Shown here one piece after another: positions 1-6,873 of a DNA stretch of 16,901 nucleotides. Both the position numbers and the translations under genes were made by a program. The notes under the pieces were generated by a model, which was not told where the DNA came from, did no database searches, and worked only from the letters and a program-made list of their open reading frames with translations. Position 1 is the first letter of the stretch; every line of letters begins with the position of its first letter. Source of the DNA: Gammaproteobacteria bacterium (GTDB lineage Bacteria; Pseudomonadota; Gammaproteobacteria; Steroidobacterales; Steroidobacteraceae); contig RGYP01000011.1 of NCBI GenBank assembly GCA_010031985.1, forward strand, positions 1-16,901. The letters run 5' to 3'.

Positions 1-424
1 ACGGACGATGGCCGAGCTCACGCCGATCCAGCGTCTGCCGCACTACGACGGCATCGAACCAGGCAGGCTTGCGCTCGTGCTTTACCTTGGCGGTGATCCG
101 TCGGGTCAAGCCGACCCCCGCGGCGGCACGGGGTTCTACCGACATCGCAGCACGGGCTACGAAACGGTGACCACCGAGCGTTTCGCCGCTTTCAGCGAGG
201 CCTTGCAACGAGACGTCACTCACCACGGCCTGCCAGACCCCCGCTACATCGTCGGCGATACGCCGATCTACGAGCGGATATTCGGATCTCCCGCAGTATT
301 CAACCGCGCACTCATCTATCGCGGTCGCAACCTGCACAGCGCCGATATCCCCCCGCAGGCACAACTCGACCCCCATCCCCGACGCGGGCGGCTTACACTC
401 AATGGCTTCCTGAATGGCCGTTGA
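1..424 (+). CDS. DUF6445-type protein, 5' truncated
   Basis: The reading frame is open from the left edge and ends with TGA at 422-424, so the ATG at 8 is probably internal. The visible ~140 residues hold a GGTGFYRHRSTG segment, an I/VYRG-x3-HS stretch near residue 104 and a closing RGRLTLNGFL. From memory this resembles the C-terminal half of DUF6445 proteins, which are usually well over 200 residues and often sit near tryptophan halogenases or TonB receptors. The fold may be related to 2-oxoglutarate/Fe(II) oxygenases, with the histidine of the HS motif as a possible metal ligand, but the upstream HxD would lie outside the window, so no activity can be assigned. The next gene starts 9 nt after the stop, with its ribosome-binding site overlapping this stop codon, so the two are likely cotranscribed. 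Confidence 0.7.
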   Translation, partial: RTMAELTPIQRLPHYDGIEPGRLALVLYLGGDPSGQADPRGGTGFYRHRSTGYETVTTERFAAFSEALQRDVTHHGLPDPRYIVGDTPIYERIFGSPAVFNRALIYRGRNLHSADIPPQAQLDPHPRRGRLTLNGFLNGR

Positions 425-433
425 GGGCCTGTG

Positions 434-2056
434 ATGCGGAATCTCGCTCCGAGCACCCTGCGCATAGGTCAAAGATATCGACCGTCCCGGCAAGATGGCC
501 CCTACGATGCCATCGTCATCGGCTCCGGGATCGGCGGCCTGACGACGGCAGCGCTGCTCTGCGAACTCGGCTGGAAGGTTGCCGTGCTCGAGCAGCATTA
601 CACCGCCGGGGGCAACACCCACAGCTACGAGCGCGCGGGCTACGACTGGGACGTCGGCGTGCATTACCTCGGCGATCTGGGCTCGTCCACCATGACCCGT
701 CGCCTCTTCGACTGGCTGTCGAAAGGCACTCTGGAGTGGGCCCCTATGGATGCCCACTACGATCGATTTTTCATTGGCGATCGCGTCTACGACGCCGTTG
801 CAGGTCGTCACGCATTCCGCGACAACCTCGTGAGCCATTTTCCGCGCGAGGCAGATGCCATCGATCGCTACCTCGGCTTACTGCGCGAGGTATCGCGTGG
901 CATGCGCGACTTCACGCTCTCGCGCACGCTACCGCCCTGGGCAGCCACCGTCGCACGCCCTCTGCTGCGGCACCGCAAATCCGAGCTCTTCACCCGTAGT
1001 ACTTTTGAGGTGCTCTCCGAATTGACCGACGACGCCGAGCTCATCGCCGTGCTGACCGGTCAGTGGGGCGATCTCGGACTACCGCCGAAGAAATCGAGCT
1101 TCGCCATGCAGGCGCTAATCGCCAGACACTATCTGCATGGCGGTTTCTACCCCGTTGGTGGCGCCTCGCGAATTGCGCGGAGCATATTGCCGCGGATTCG
1201 GGCCACGGGCGGCGAGGTCTTCACCTACGCAGCAGTCACCGAGATCCTGCTGCACGCAGGCAAAGCCCGCGGCGTCCGCATGGCCGATGGCAGCGAGGTC
1301 CTGGCGCCCGTCGTAATCTCCAATGCGGGCGTGTACAACACCTTCGGCAAGCTGCTTCCCGGCACCGTAGCCCGCGAGCACGGTTACGAACGACGGTTGC
1401 AACAAGTTCGCCCGAGCATCGGTCACGTCGGCATGTACATCGGGCTCAAAGGCACCGCTGCCGAGCTCGATTTGCCGAAAACCAATTTCTGGATTTACCC
1501 CGGCGGCAACGATTACGACGGCGCGGTCGAGCGGTTTCTTGCTGATCCGACCGGCCCCTTCCCGGTCGTTTTCATTTCGTTTCCATCAGCCAAGGACCCT
1601 GACTTCGAACGTCGACATCCCGGACGCTCGACGATCGAAATCGTCGCGCCGGCGCCCTATGAGCTGTTCGAAAAATGGGCGGGAACCACCTGGGGGCAGC
1701 GCGGCGACGACTACGAAGCCCTCAAGAATCGCTGCGGTCAGCGCCTGCTCGAACATTTATTTGAAAAACTTCCTCAGCTTCGCGACCGCATCGACTACTC
1801 CGAGGTGTCGACGCCGCTCTCGATGCAATGGTTCTGCGGCTACGCACGCGGCGAACTGTACGGCCTCGATCACGATCCAGTCCGCATGAACCAGGACTGG
1901 TTGCAGCCGCGGACCCAGATATCCGGCCTTTGGCTGACCGGACAGGACATCATGTCCTGCGGCGTCTCGGGTGCCATGATGGGAGGCGCAGCGGCGGCGG
2001 CAGCCGTGGCGGGCGTTCATCGGCTCGGGCCGCTGCTGCGACAGATACTCTGGTAG
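434..2056 (+). CDS. Retinol-saturase-like FAD-dependent oxidoreductase
   Basis: A 540-residue flavoprotein of the phytoene-desaturase/carotenoid-isomerase superfamily. An N-terminal Rossmann dinucleotide-binding site, DAIVIGSGIGGL at residues 25-36, is followed by the conserved LEQHYTAGGNTHSY block. The C-terminus carries LWLTGQDIMSCGVSGAMMGG, the second FAD-contact motif. Segments such as WDVGVHYLGD, HYLHGGFYPVGGAS, VVISNAGVYNT, SFPSAKDPDFERRHPGRST and YGLDHDP are, from memory, colinear with animal all-trans-retinol 13,14-reductase (RetSat). This makes it closer to RetSat than to bacterial CrtI desaturases. The substrate is unknown; a C=C saturation or isomerisation of a polyene lipid, carotenoid or retinoid is the reasonable expectation. 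I chose ATG 434 because GAGGG at 423-427 is well placed; GTG 431 is the alternative. It is followed after 26 nt by a small membrane-protein gene and then the BLUF gene. Confidence 0.85.
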   Translation: MRNLAPSTLRIGQRYRPSRQDGPYDAIVIGSGIGGLTTAALLCELGWKVAVLEQHYTAGGNTHSYERAGYDWDVGVHYLGDLGSSTMTRRLFDWLSKGTLEWAPMDAHYDRFFIGDRVYDAVAGRHAFRDNLVSHFPREADAIDRYLGLLREVSRGMRDFTLSRTLPPWAATVARPLLRHRKSELFTRSTFEVLSELTDDAELIAVLTGQWGDLGLPPKKSSFAMQALIARHYLHGGFYPVGGASRIARSILPRIRATGGEVFTYAAVTEILLHAGKARGVRMADGSEVLAPVVISNAGVYNTFGKLLPGTVAREHGYERRLQQVRPSIGHVGMYIGLKGTAAELDLPKTNFWIYPGGNDYDGAVERFLADPTGPFPVVFISFPSAKDPDFERRHPGRSTIEIVAPAPYELFEKWAGTTWGQRGDDYEALKNRCGQRLLEHLFEKLPQLRDRIDYSEVSTPLSMQWFCGYARGELYGLDHDPVRMNQDWLQPRTQISGLWLTGQDIMSCGVSGAMMGGAAAAAAVAGVHRLGPLLRQILW

Positions 2057-2082
2057 CAAGATCGTAATATTTTGACCTCGAC

Positions 2083-2262
2083 ATGCTTACTGCAAGCGAA
2101 ATGATCTTCGGTATGGTGGGCTTGCTGATCCTGCTCCTCGGCGGAGTCGCCCTGTTCGGCCTTCGCATGCTGGCCAAGATACGCAAGAGTGACCCGGGCA
2201 CTTCCCCCGCGCACGCCGATCAAGTAACGTCGGTTTCCGTTACTCAGGACACCGACCCATGA
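2083..2262 (+). CDS. Small one-helix membrane protein (59 aa), coupled to BLUF gene
   Basis: An ATG at 2083 opens a 59-residue frame (MLTASEMIFGMVGL... to ...VTQDTDP). One strongly hydrophobic segment, about residues 7-30, is rich in Leu, Gly and Val and is followed by a positively charged stretch (RMLAKIRK, residues 29-36). This suggests a single transmembrane helix with the polar tail on the cytoplasmic side. Its TGA overlaps the ATG of the BLUF gene in an ATGA arrangement, so the two are probably translationally coupled. I see no clear ribosome-binding site before its ATG. I do not recognise a family. The hydrophobic core, the basic flank and the exact overlap make a chance frame unlikely, but expression is not shown. 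Confidence 0.6.
   Translation: MLTASEMIFGMVGLLILLLGGVALFGLRMLAKIRKSDPGTSPAHADQVTSVSVTQDTDP
2223..2244 (+). promoter_or_regulatory. Hairpin just upstream of the BLUF ribosome-binding site
   Basis: AGTAACG (2223-2229) and CGTTACT (2238-2244) are perfect inverted copies of 7 bp around an 8-nt loop. The right arm ends one base before AGGA (2246-2249), the likely Shine-Dalgarno of the BLUF start at 2259. The hairpin lies inside the 59-aa frame. It could tune reinitiation or coupling at the ATGA overlap, or be chance; there is no direct evidence of function. Confidence 0.3.
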
Positions 2263-2867
2263 TTCGTCTCACCTATCTCAGTCAGGAAGCACAGCCGCTC
2301 TCTGCCGACGAACTGCTCGCACTGCTGACGCAGTGCCACCAGAACAACACGGGCAAGGGCATCACGGGGATGCTGCTTTACGGCAACGGCACCTTCCTGC
2401 AAACCCTCGAGGGTGAAAAAGCGCTGGTCGAAGCGCTGATGGCGAAAATCGCCGCTGATCCGCGGCACGGCAGCATCAACGTGCTGAAGCAAGAGTCGAT
2501 CACCGAGCGCCAGTACACCGAGTGGAGCATGGGCTTCGAGCGGGTCACCGAAAAAACGCTCGCGGAAATCCCCAGCCTGCGCAATTTCGGTTTACGCAAC
2601 TTCAACGCCGAATATCTGCGCAACCACGACGAGGTGATCGAGAAACTGCTCGAGCGCCACCGCGCACCGCACTGGGACCCGCTCATTCGCGAGCTCGATG
2701 CACGCGACAAGTTGATCAAAGATTTACGGGCCGAACTCGCGCACGCTCGCAACAACTCCGAAATGGCGGCTCTGGTGCTCGAGTCCGTGGTCGAAGTCGC
2801 GAAGAATGGCAGACTCGACGATGCGCATCTCGAGATGGTTCGTACCACGCTGCGCTCGCTGCGCTGA
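2259..2867 (+). CDS. BLUF-domain blue-light sensor with helical C-terminal extension
   Basis: A 202-residue protein whose first ~95 residues form a BLUF domain, which binds FAD and senses blue light by rearranging hydrogen bonds around the flavin. All key residues can be matched to AppA with a constant offset of 15: Tyr6 (AppA Y21), Asn30 (N45), Gln48 (Q63) in FLQTLEG, and Trp89/Met91 (W104/M106) in EWSM. The sensor should therefore be photoactive. Residues ~100-202 are charged and mostly helical, with heptad-like Leu/Ile spacing around 126-165. No GGDEF, EAL, kinase or DNA-binding output domain is visible, so signalling probably runs through protein-protein contact. The ATG overlaps the stop of the 59-aa membrane protein gene, and AGGA lies 9 nt upstream. 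Context suggests the small membrane protein as a possible partner, which is inference. Confidence 0.93.
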   Translation: MIRLTYLSQEAQPLSADELLALLTQCHQNNTGKGITGMLLYGNGTFLQTLEGEKALVEALMAKIAADPRHGSINVLKQESITERQYTEWSMGFERVTEKTLAEIPSLRNFGLRNFNAEYLRNHDEVIEKLLERHRAPHWDPLIRELDARDKLIKDLRAELAHARNNSEMAALVLESVVEVAKNGRLDDAHLEMVRTTLRSLR

Positions 2868-2888
2868 TCGACCGCGGGGCTGGCCCCC

Positions 2889-2987
2889 TTGAAGGAATCG
2901 ACCAAGGAAATGCTGGTGTTCCTGCTCACCGGCATCGCCGCAGTACTGCTGTTCTCGGGTTACAAGATTCTCGCGTTGTTCGATTGA
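2889..2987 (+). CDS. Possible one-helix microprotein (24-32 aa)
   Basis: Twenty-one bases after the BLUF stop, TTG 2889 opens a 32-residue frame, M/LKESTKEMLVFLLTGIAA... ending LALFD, with stop TGA at 2985-2987; ATG 2910 would give a 25-residue version. The core of about residues 9-30 is hydrophobic enough for one membrane helix, with a charged N-terminus (KESTKE). GAAGGA at 2891-2896 is a possible ribosome-binding site for the ATG but is rather far away, and the TTG has no good one. It is on the same strand as the BLUF gene, and the following gene is convergent, so the frame fills what would otherwise be an empty 133-bp gap. It may be real or a chance hydrophobic frame. Confidence 0.35.
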   Translation: MKESTKEMLVFLLTGIAAVLLFSGYKILALFD

Positions 2988-3000
2988 CCTGAATCTGCAC

Positions 3001-4197
3001 TCATCCGCGTTCGGCACCAAACACGAACCAACCGCCTGCACCATGGGCAGGTGATGGCAGCTCGCCGCGCATGAAGCGCGCATGTCGCTCCTCGCCAAAG
3101 GTCGCGATGTCGGGAATATGCAGTTTGAAACTGCGCGCAGCGTCGAATCCGGCTGCCGCACACAACGCCAACGGGTCCTCGGCGCGAAATGCCGTGTACC
3201 AGGGTTCGTTGTTGTTATGCGTATCCCAGTTCCAGAAGAAGTTCTCGTAGGGCGACACCGAAGCCTCGTCCGGAAGCTCCATATGCACCATCAAACCGCC
3301 CGGTGCGAGCAGGCGCTTGCATTCGGCCAAGATCTTGCGGGTTGCCTTGAGCGCAACCTCGTGGAAAAAGAAGCTCGAGACGATCAAGTCGAAGTGCCCG
3401 TCCGGAAAGTCGGTTTGCTCCGCGTTTTGTTGACTGAAATGAGCCGCGAGTCCCTCGTGCTCGGCGAGGGCGTGCCCATAACGCAGCACCGGCGCCGCGA
3501 CATCGATGCCATGGACCTCTGCCTGCGGGAACGCCGTGCAATAGGGCAGCAGATTCTTGCCGCTCGTAGTCCCCAGATCGAGGATGCGCCGCGGTGCGAA
3601 GTTCGGATATTTTTTTCCGATCCAATACGCGATCGACTCACCGACCACGCCCGGACGCTTGCGGTAAGGATGCTGTCCGGTAAAAACTTTGCCGCCAAAG
3701 GACACGACGGCCCCCTGAGCAACGTCGTCCGCCGTGTGCTCGGAATGTACCCAGCCCGGCGTCAGGTGTACGTCGAGCGCAGTGATGTACTTTGGCAGCT
3801 CGAGATCGGGATTGAGACGTAGCGATCCGCCGGCCGGATTGCGAACGGCCAAATCCCTTGCGAGCCCCACCATCGCGGGCAGGGCCCGCTCGACTGCAGG
3901 CTGTACCGAGAGGTAGCACATCTCTTGGGCGTTGTAGCGCACCGCGCTGTAAAAGCGAAAGATGTGCTCCTGCTGCATTGCTTTCTCGATCGTCTGCCAA
4001 TCTGCAGGCTTGCGACCCTCGCGATCGAGCCGTGGTTCGATACGACTTTCGTAATCTTCTTTTAGGGCACGACGCATGTCGATGATCGCCAGTTTGCGGA
4101 TGAAACTGACCATGCCTTGACGGGCTCGCTCGTCGTGCGTTGGCCGGAAGAGTTCCTCGATGTTGGGAACCGGAATCTCGGAAGCTTGTGCGACCAT
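3001..4197 (-). CDS. Class I SAM-dependent methyltransferase with long N-terminal domain
   Basis: A 398-residue protein. The C-terminal half is a Rossmann methyltransferase: motif I ILDLGTTSGKN at residues 205-215, the acidic end of strand 2 in EVHGIDVAAPVL (~227-238), FDLIVSSFFFHEV at ~269-281 (motif IV), and LLAPGGLMVHME (post-motif region). This is the Methyltransf_11/25 type. Motif I is unusual, with TTSG where most family members have GxG. The first ~190 residues have no fold I recognise and contain a YNAQEMCYLSVQPAVERALP segment that may form a substrate-binding cap. I chose ATG 4197 because AAAGG lies 8 nt before it; a TTG at 4224 is the in-frame alternative. It follows the 98-aa gene after 23 nt and is probably cotranscribed. 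The substrate is unknown. Confidence 0.82.
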   Translation of the reverse strand: MVAQASEIPVPNIEELFRPTHDERARQGMVSFIRKLAIIDMRRALKEDYESRIEPRLDREGRKPADWQTIEKAMQQEHIFRFYSAVRYNAQEMCYLSVQPAVERALPAMVGLARDLAVRNPAGGSLRLNPDLELPKYITALDVHLTPGWVHSEHTADDVAQGAVVSFGGKVFTGQHPYRKRPGVVGESIAYWIGKKYPNFAPRRILDLGTTSGKNLLPYCTAFPQAEVHGIDVAAPVLRYGHALAEHEGLAAHFSQQNAEQTDFPDGHFDLIVSSFFFHEVALKATRKILAECKRLLAPGGLMVHMELPDEASVSPYENFFWNWDTHNNNEPWYTAFRAEDPLALCAAAGFDAARSFKLHIPDIATFGEERHARFMRGELPSPAHGAGGWFVFGAERG

Positions 4198-4220
4198 GCG
4201 AATTGCCTTTGACGAGCAGG

Positions 4221-4517
4221 TCAAACCGGGGGGTGCATTCTATAAATGCGCTTGAGATAGGCCTCACGCCAAGCGTTGCGCTCGGCCTCGACCGCTGCCG
4301 AGGGCTGATAAGCCTCGATCGCTGCACGAGTGACGCTGCCACGCTCTTCGAGCAAACGCTCCACCGTATCCATCCGCTCGCGCAACACGGCCACCTCGGT
4401 CGTCAACTCGAGCATGAAGGTCATCATCTGATCGATGGCCGGATCGTCGAAAAACCGCGGACGCTTGCCCTTGGTTTCGCGTGGCAACCGAACCTGATCT
4501 GCAGGGGTGTCGTTCAT
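4221..4517 (-). CDS. Conserved-looking 98-aa coiled-coil-type protein
   Basis: A 98-residue soluble protein from ATG 4517, which has GAGG four bases upstream. A basic N-terminus (RETKGKRPRFFDDPAIDQ) leads into a long amphipathic helix with regular hydrophobic spacing, about residues 30-65 (MMTFMLELTTEVAVLRERMD and VERLLEERG). A helical tail rich in Glu, Ala and Arg closes the protein (AYQPSAAVEAERNAWREAYL). From memory, similar small proteins with a D-x3-D start, an EVAVLRERxDTxERLLE core and an AWREAYLxR tail occur as hypotheticals in other Pseudomonadota; no function is known to me. It precedes the methyltransferase by 23 nt, so it may be its partner or an oligomerising cofactor, which is inference. 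In-frame upstream starts (ATG 4547 and a start near 4619) have poorer signals. Confidence 0.7.
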   Translation of the reverse strand: MNDTPADQVRLPRETKGKRPRFFDDPAIDQMMTFMLELTTEVAVLRERMDTVERLLEERGSVTRAAIEAYQPSAAVEAERNAWREAYLKRIYRMHPPV

Positions 4518-4669
4518 GGATCCTCGAAAAAACCACTCGTTCGCCATTGGGCCCCGCCCGAGGTGACCCCTCTGGCCGAGGACGGCATTGTTGCAAATTA
4601 CCGATCCAGCCGAAACCAAACCGACGGTCGACGTTGCCGGCGATACGAAGCCGCTCGTCTCTTTTTCCC
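4518..4669. other. 152-bp gap between the Blh-like and 98-aa genes
   Basis: Both flanking genes are on the - strand. The gap should hold the end of the dctA/hydrolase transcript and perhaps a promoter for the 98-aa gene. I see no convincing terminator hairpin with a T-run on the - strand and no good -35/-10 pair. Confidence 0.4.
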
Positions 4670-5509
4670 CTAGCGGCGGAAGTAAGCATCGTCGAGCCGA
4701 CCCGCGCGAACGTTGGCCCGCAAAGAGGCCTCGAGCAGGCGTGGCTCTTTGAGCGTGGCATCACGCGCTTCGCGCATGGCTACGAACTGCTCCCGGGTTA
4801 CGCCGTCTGGCAAATGAATATTTTGATCACGCAGGCTGACGGGGTCGGTCAGATGCTGTGGTGAAACGCCTTCTGGAGGGTAGTCATGGCACAAAAAGAC
4901 GCGTGTCGACGCAGGCAGGTGCAGCAAACGCTGCATCGAGTCATAGAGAATGCCCGCGTCACCACCCGGAAAGTCGCAACGCGCGGTACCGTAGCGCGGC
5001 GCGAAAATCGTGTCGCCCACGAATGCCGCATCGCCAATCAAGTAGCTCACGCTGTCCGGTGTATGCCCGGGCGTACTCATGACGCGAATCTCGAGTGATC
5101 CCATCGCCAACCGCTCGTTCTCGCCCAGCAAGACATCGAACTGTCTTCCATCGGTCGGAAAATCGGCTTCGAGACCGAGTTTGTTTTTGAATGCGGCCTG
5201 TACTTGTCGAATACCCTCACCGATACCCACGCGCGCCGCAGGTAGACGCTCCTTCAGCCACTGCGCTGCACTCAGATGGTCGGCGTGAGCATGCGTCTCG
5301 AGAATCCAGTGCACGACGAGGGCGTTTTTCGAGACGTGATCGAGCAGACCCTGCGCTGACCTTGCCGAGGTGCTGCGCGTGACGGCGTCGTAGTCGAGCA
5401 CCGGATCGATGATCGCCGCAAGCCGCGTGACAGGGTCAGCCACCACGTAACTGAAGGTCCCGGTGGCGGGGTCGAAAAACGTTTGGACCAAGGGTGTAGC
5501 GACGCTCAT
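4670..5509 (-). CDS. MBL-fold hydrolase, Blh/ETHE1-like persulfide dioxygenase
   Basis: A 279-residue metallo-beta-lactamase-fold protein. THAHADH at residues 72-78 gives the His-x-His-x-Asp-His metal site, with TPGH (His149), GD (Asp166) and LCHDY (His208) supplying further ligands. GTARCDFPGGDA at 174-185 and the tail (TREQFVAMREARDATLKEP and ANVRAGRL) are typical of the Blh (beta-lactamase-related hydrolase) branch of the ETHE1 sulfur dioxygenases, which oxidise glutathione persulfide to sulfite in the cytoplasm. No rhodanese domain is fused and no BigR-like regulator is adjacent. Start ATG 5509 matches the family's usual start; its ribosome-binding site is weak. The gene begins 17 nt after the dctA stop on the same strand, so it probably relies on the dctA transcript. 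Sulfide/persulfide detoxification is the likely role. Confidence 0.87.
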   Translation of the reverse strand: MSVATPLVQTFFDPATGTFSYVVADPVTRLAAIIDPVLDYDAVTRSTSARSAQGLLDHVSKNALVVHWILETHAHADHLSAAQWLKERLPAARVGIGEGIRQVQAAFKNKLGLEADFPTDGRQFDVLLGENERLAMGSLEIRVMSTPGHTPDSVSYLIGDAAFVGDTIFAPRYGTARCDFPGGDAGILYDSMQRLLHLPASTRVFLCHDYPPEGVSPQHLTDPVSLRDQNIHLPDGVTREQFVAMREARDATLKEPRLLEASLRANVRAGRLDDAYFRR

Positions 5510-5526
5510 CTCTGCAATGCTACCGA

Positions 5527-6810
5527 TTACCGTGCCATCAATGCCTTGCCGAGCGCGCCGCGATCCAGCGCTCCCTCCCAACGCGCCACGACGATGGTTG
5601 CGACGGCGTTACCGATGAAATTGGTGACTGCCCGGCACTCGGACATGAATCGATCGATTCCGAGGATGAGAGCCATTCCGGCCACCGGCACCGTGGGCAC
5701 GACGGCAAGCGTCGCGGCAAGCGTGATGAACCCTGCCCCAGTCACGCCCGCCGCTCCTTTTGAACTGATGACGGCAACCAGCAGCAACAGCAGTTCGTCG
5801 TGCAGGGAAAGCTCGATACCCGTGGCCTGAGCGATGAAGAGCGCCGCCAACGTCATGTAGATGTTGGTGCCATCGAGATTGAACGAGTAGCCGGTGGGCA
5901 CGACAAGACCGACCACTGGCTTGGCACACCCCGCCTCTTCGAGCTTGCGCATCAGGGCGGGTAGCGCAGCCTCGGATGAACTCGTACCGATTACCAACCA
6001 GATCTCCGCCTTCAAATAGACGAGCAGCCGCCACAACGAAAACCCGCTCGCCTTCGCAATGGCGCCAAGCACGAGGGCGATGAACAGCGCAGACGTGACG
6101 TAGAAAGTCACGATCAGCGCCGCCAAGTTGGCGATGCTGTCGATACCGTATTTGCCAATGGTGAAGGCGAACGCGCCGAAGGCACCGATCGGCGCAAGCT
6201 TCATCAGAATGCTCACCATCTTGAAGAACGACTCGCTGACGTCATGCAGCGCAGTCTGGATCCGGTTTCGGCTCTCGCCGAGCGAGGCGACGCTGACCCC
6301 AAAGATGATGGCGATGAAGAGAACGGGCAGAATCTGGCCGCTCGTAAGCGCACCCGCAAACGTATCGGGAATGATCGACAACAAAAAATCGACGATGGTC
6401 TGCTCTTCGGCTTTGCCGACGTAACCACTCACCGATGCCGAGTCGAGCGTCGCAGGGTCTACGTCCATCCCCCTGCCGGGCTCGACGACGTTAGCCACCA
6501 CGAGACCGATCACGAGCGCAAAGCTCGAGACGACAAAGAAATAGAGCAGCGCCTTCCCCGTCGTGCTACCGAGACGACTGAGCGAGGACATGCCGGCGAT
6601 ACCACCCGCCACCGTCAAAAAAATGACTGGCCCGATCACCATTTTTACGAGCTTGATGAAGGCATCGCCCAGCGGCTTGAGTTCCACCGCCAGCTCCGGA
6701 AAGAAGTGCCCGAGCACTGCACCGATGACCATGGCCGCGAGTACCTGCGCATAAAGCGAACGCCACCATGGCGTAGGGATCGAAATCTGTCCTTCAGGAG
6801 TAGAACTCAT
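5527..6810 (-). CDS. dctA: C4-dicarboxylate:cation symporter DctA
   Basis: A 427-residue member of the DAACS (glutamate/dicarboxylate symporter) family, matching E. coli DctA (428 aa) in length and, from memory, along its whole sequence. Visible signatures are QVLAAMVIGAVLGHFFPE at the N-terminus, IKLVKMVIGPVIFLTV (TM2), TSSSEAALP at 276-284 (hairpin HP1), GYSFNLDGTNIYMTLAALF at ~307-325 (TM7), SSKGAAGVTGAGF at 349-361 (HP2) and DRFMSECRAVTNFIGN at 386-401 (TM8). It should import succinate, fumarate, malate and possibly aspartate, coupled to protons or Na+, in the inner membrane. ATG 6810 has no clear Shine-Dalgarno. The gene is divergent from the P-type ATPase with only 63 bp between starts, and the hydrolase gene follows 17 nt after its stop. 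No DctBD-like regulator is in the window. Confidence 0.93.
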   Translation of the reverse strand: MSSTPEGQISIPTPWWRSLYAQVLAAMVIGAVLGHFFPELAVELKPLGDAFIKLVKMVIGPVIFLTVAGGIAGMSSLSRLGSTTGKALLYFFVVSSFALVIGLVVANVVEPGRGMDVDPATLDSASVSGYVGKAEEQTIVDFLLSIIPDTFAGALTSGQILPVLFIAIIFGVSVASLGESRNRIQTALHDVSESFFKMVSILMKLAPIGAFGAFAFTIGKYGIDSIANLAALIVTFYVTSALFIALVLGAIAKASGFSLWRLLVYLKAEIWLVIGTSSSEAALPALMRKLEEAGCAKPVVGLVVPTGYSFNLDGTNIYMTLAALFIAQATGIELSLHDELLLLLVAVISSKGAAGVTGAGFITLAATLAVVPTVPVAGMALILGIDRFMSECRAVTNFIGNAVATIVVARWEGALDRGALGKALMAR

Positions 6811-6873
6811 GATTCGTCAATTAGACCGGCAGCGGACTCGGATCGTCAAACCGATTATGGGAGGTACGAGACA
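6811..6873. promoter_or_regulatory. Divergent intergenic region, dctA / P-type ATPase
   Basis: Only 63 bp separate the two divergent start codons, so the two promoters must overlap each other or lie partly in the coding regions. The + side ends with GGGAGGT (6859-6865), a strong Shine-Dalgarno 8 nt before TTG 6874. I cannot assign -35/-10 boxes with confidence. Confidence 0.5.

Noticed and set aside
2065..2076. TAATAT/TTTTGAC stretch as a promoter for the small membrane protein and BLUF genes
   Set aside because: The match to -10 is poor and no partner -35 is at the right distance; TTGACC lies too close to the ATG.
3082..3822. 246-aa frame on the + strand
   Set aside because: It is antisense to the methyltransferase; its sequence is Arg/Asp/Val-rich with no domain and no ribosome-binding site.
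6244..6873. 210-codon upstream extension of the P-type ATPase frame
   Set aside because: It is antisense to the strongly conserved dctA coding region and has a charged, low-hydrophobicity composition typical of an opposite-strand frame; the ribosome-binding site is at 6859-6865.
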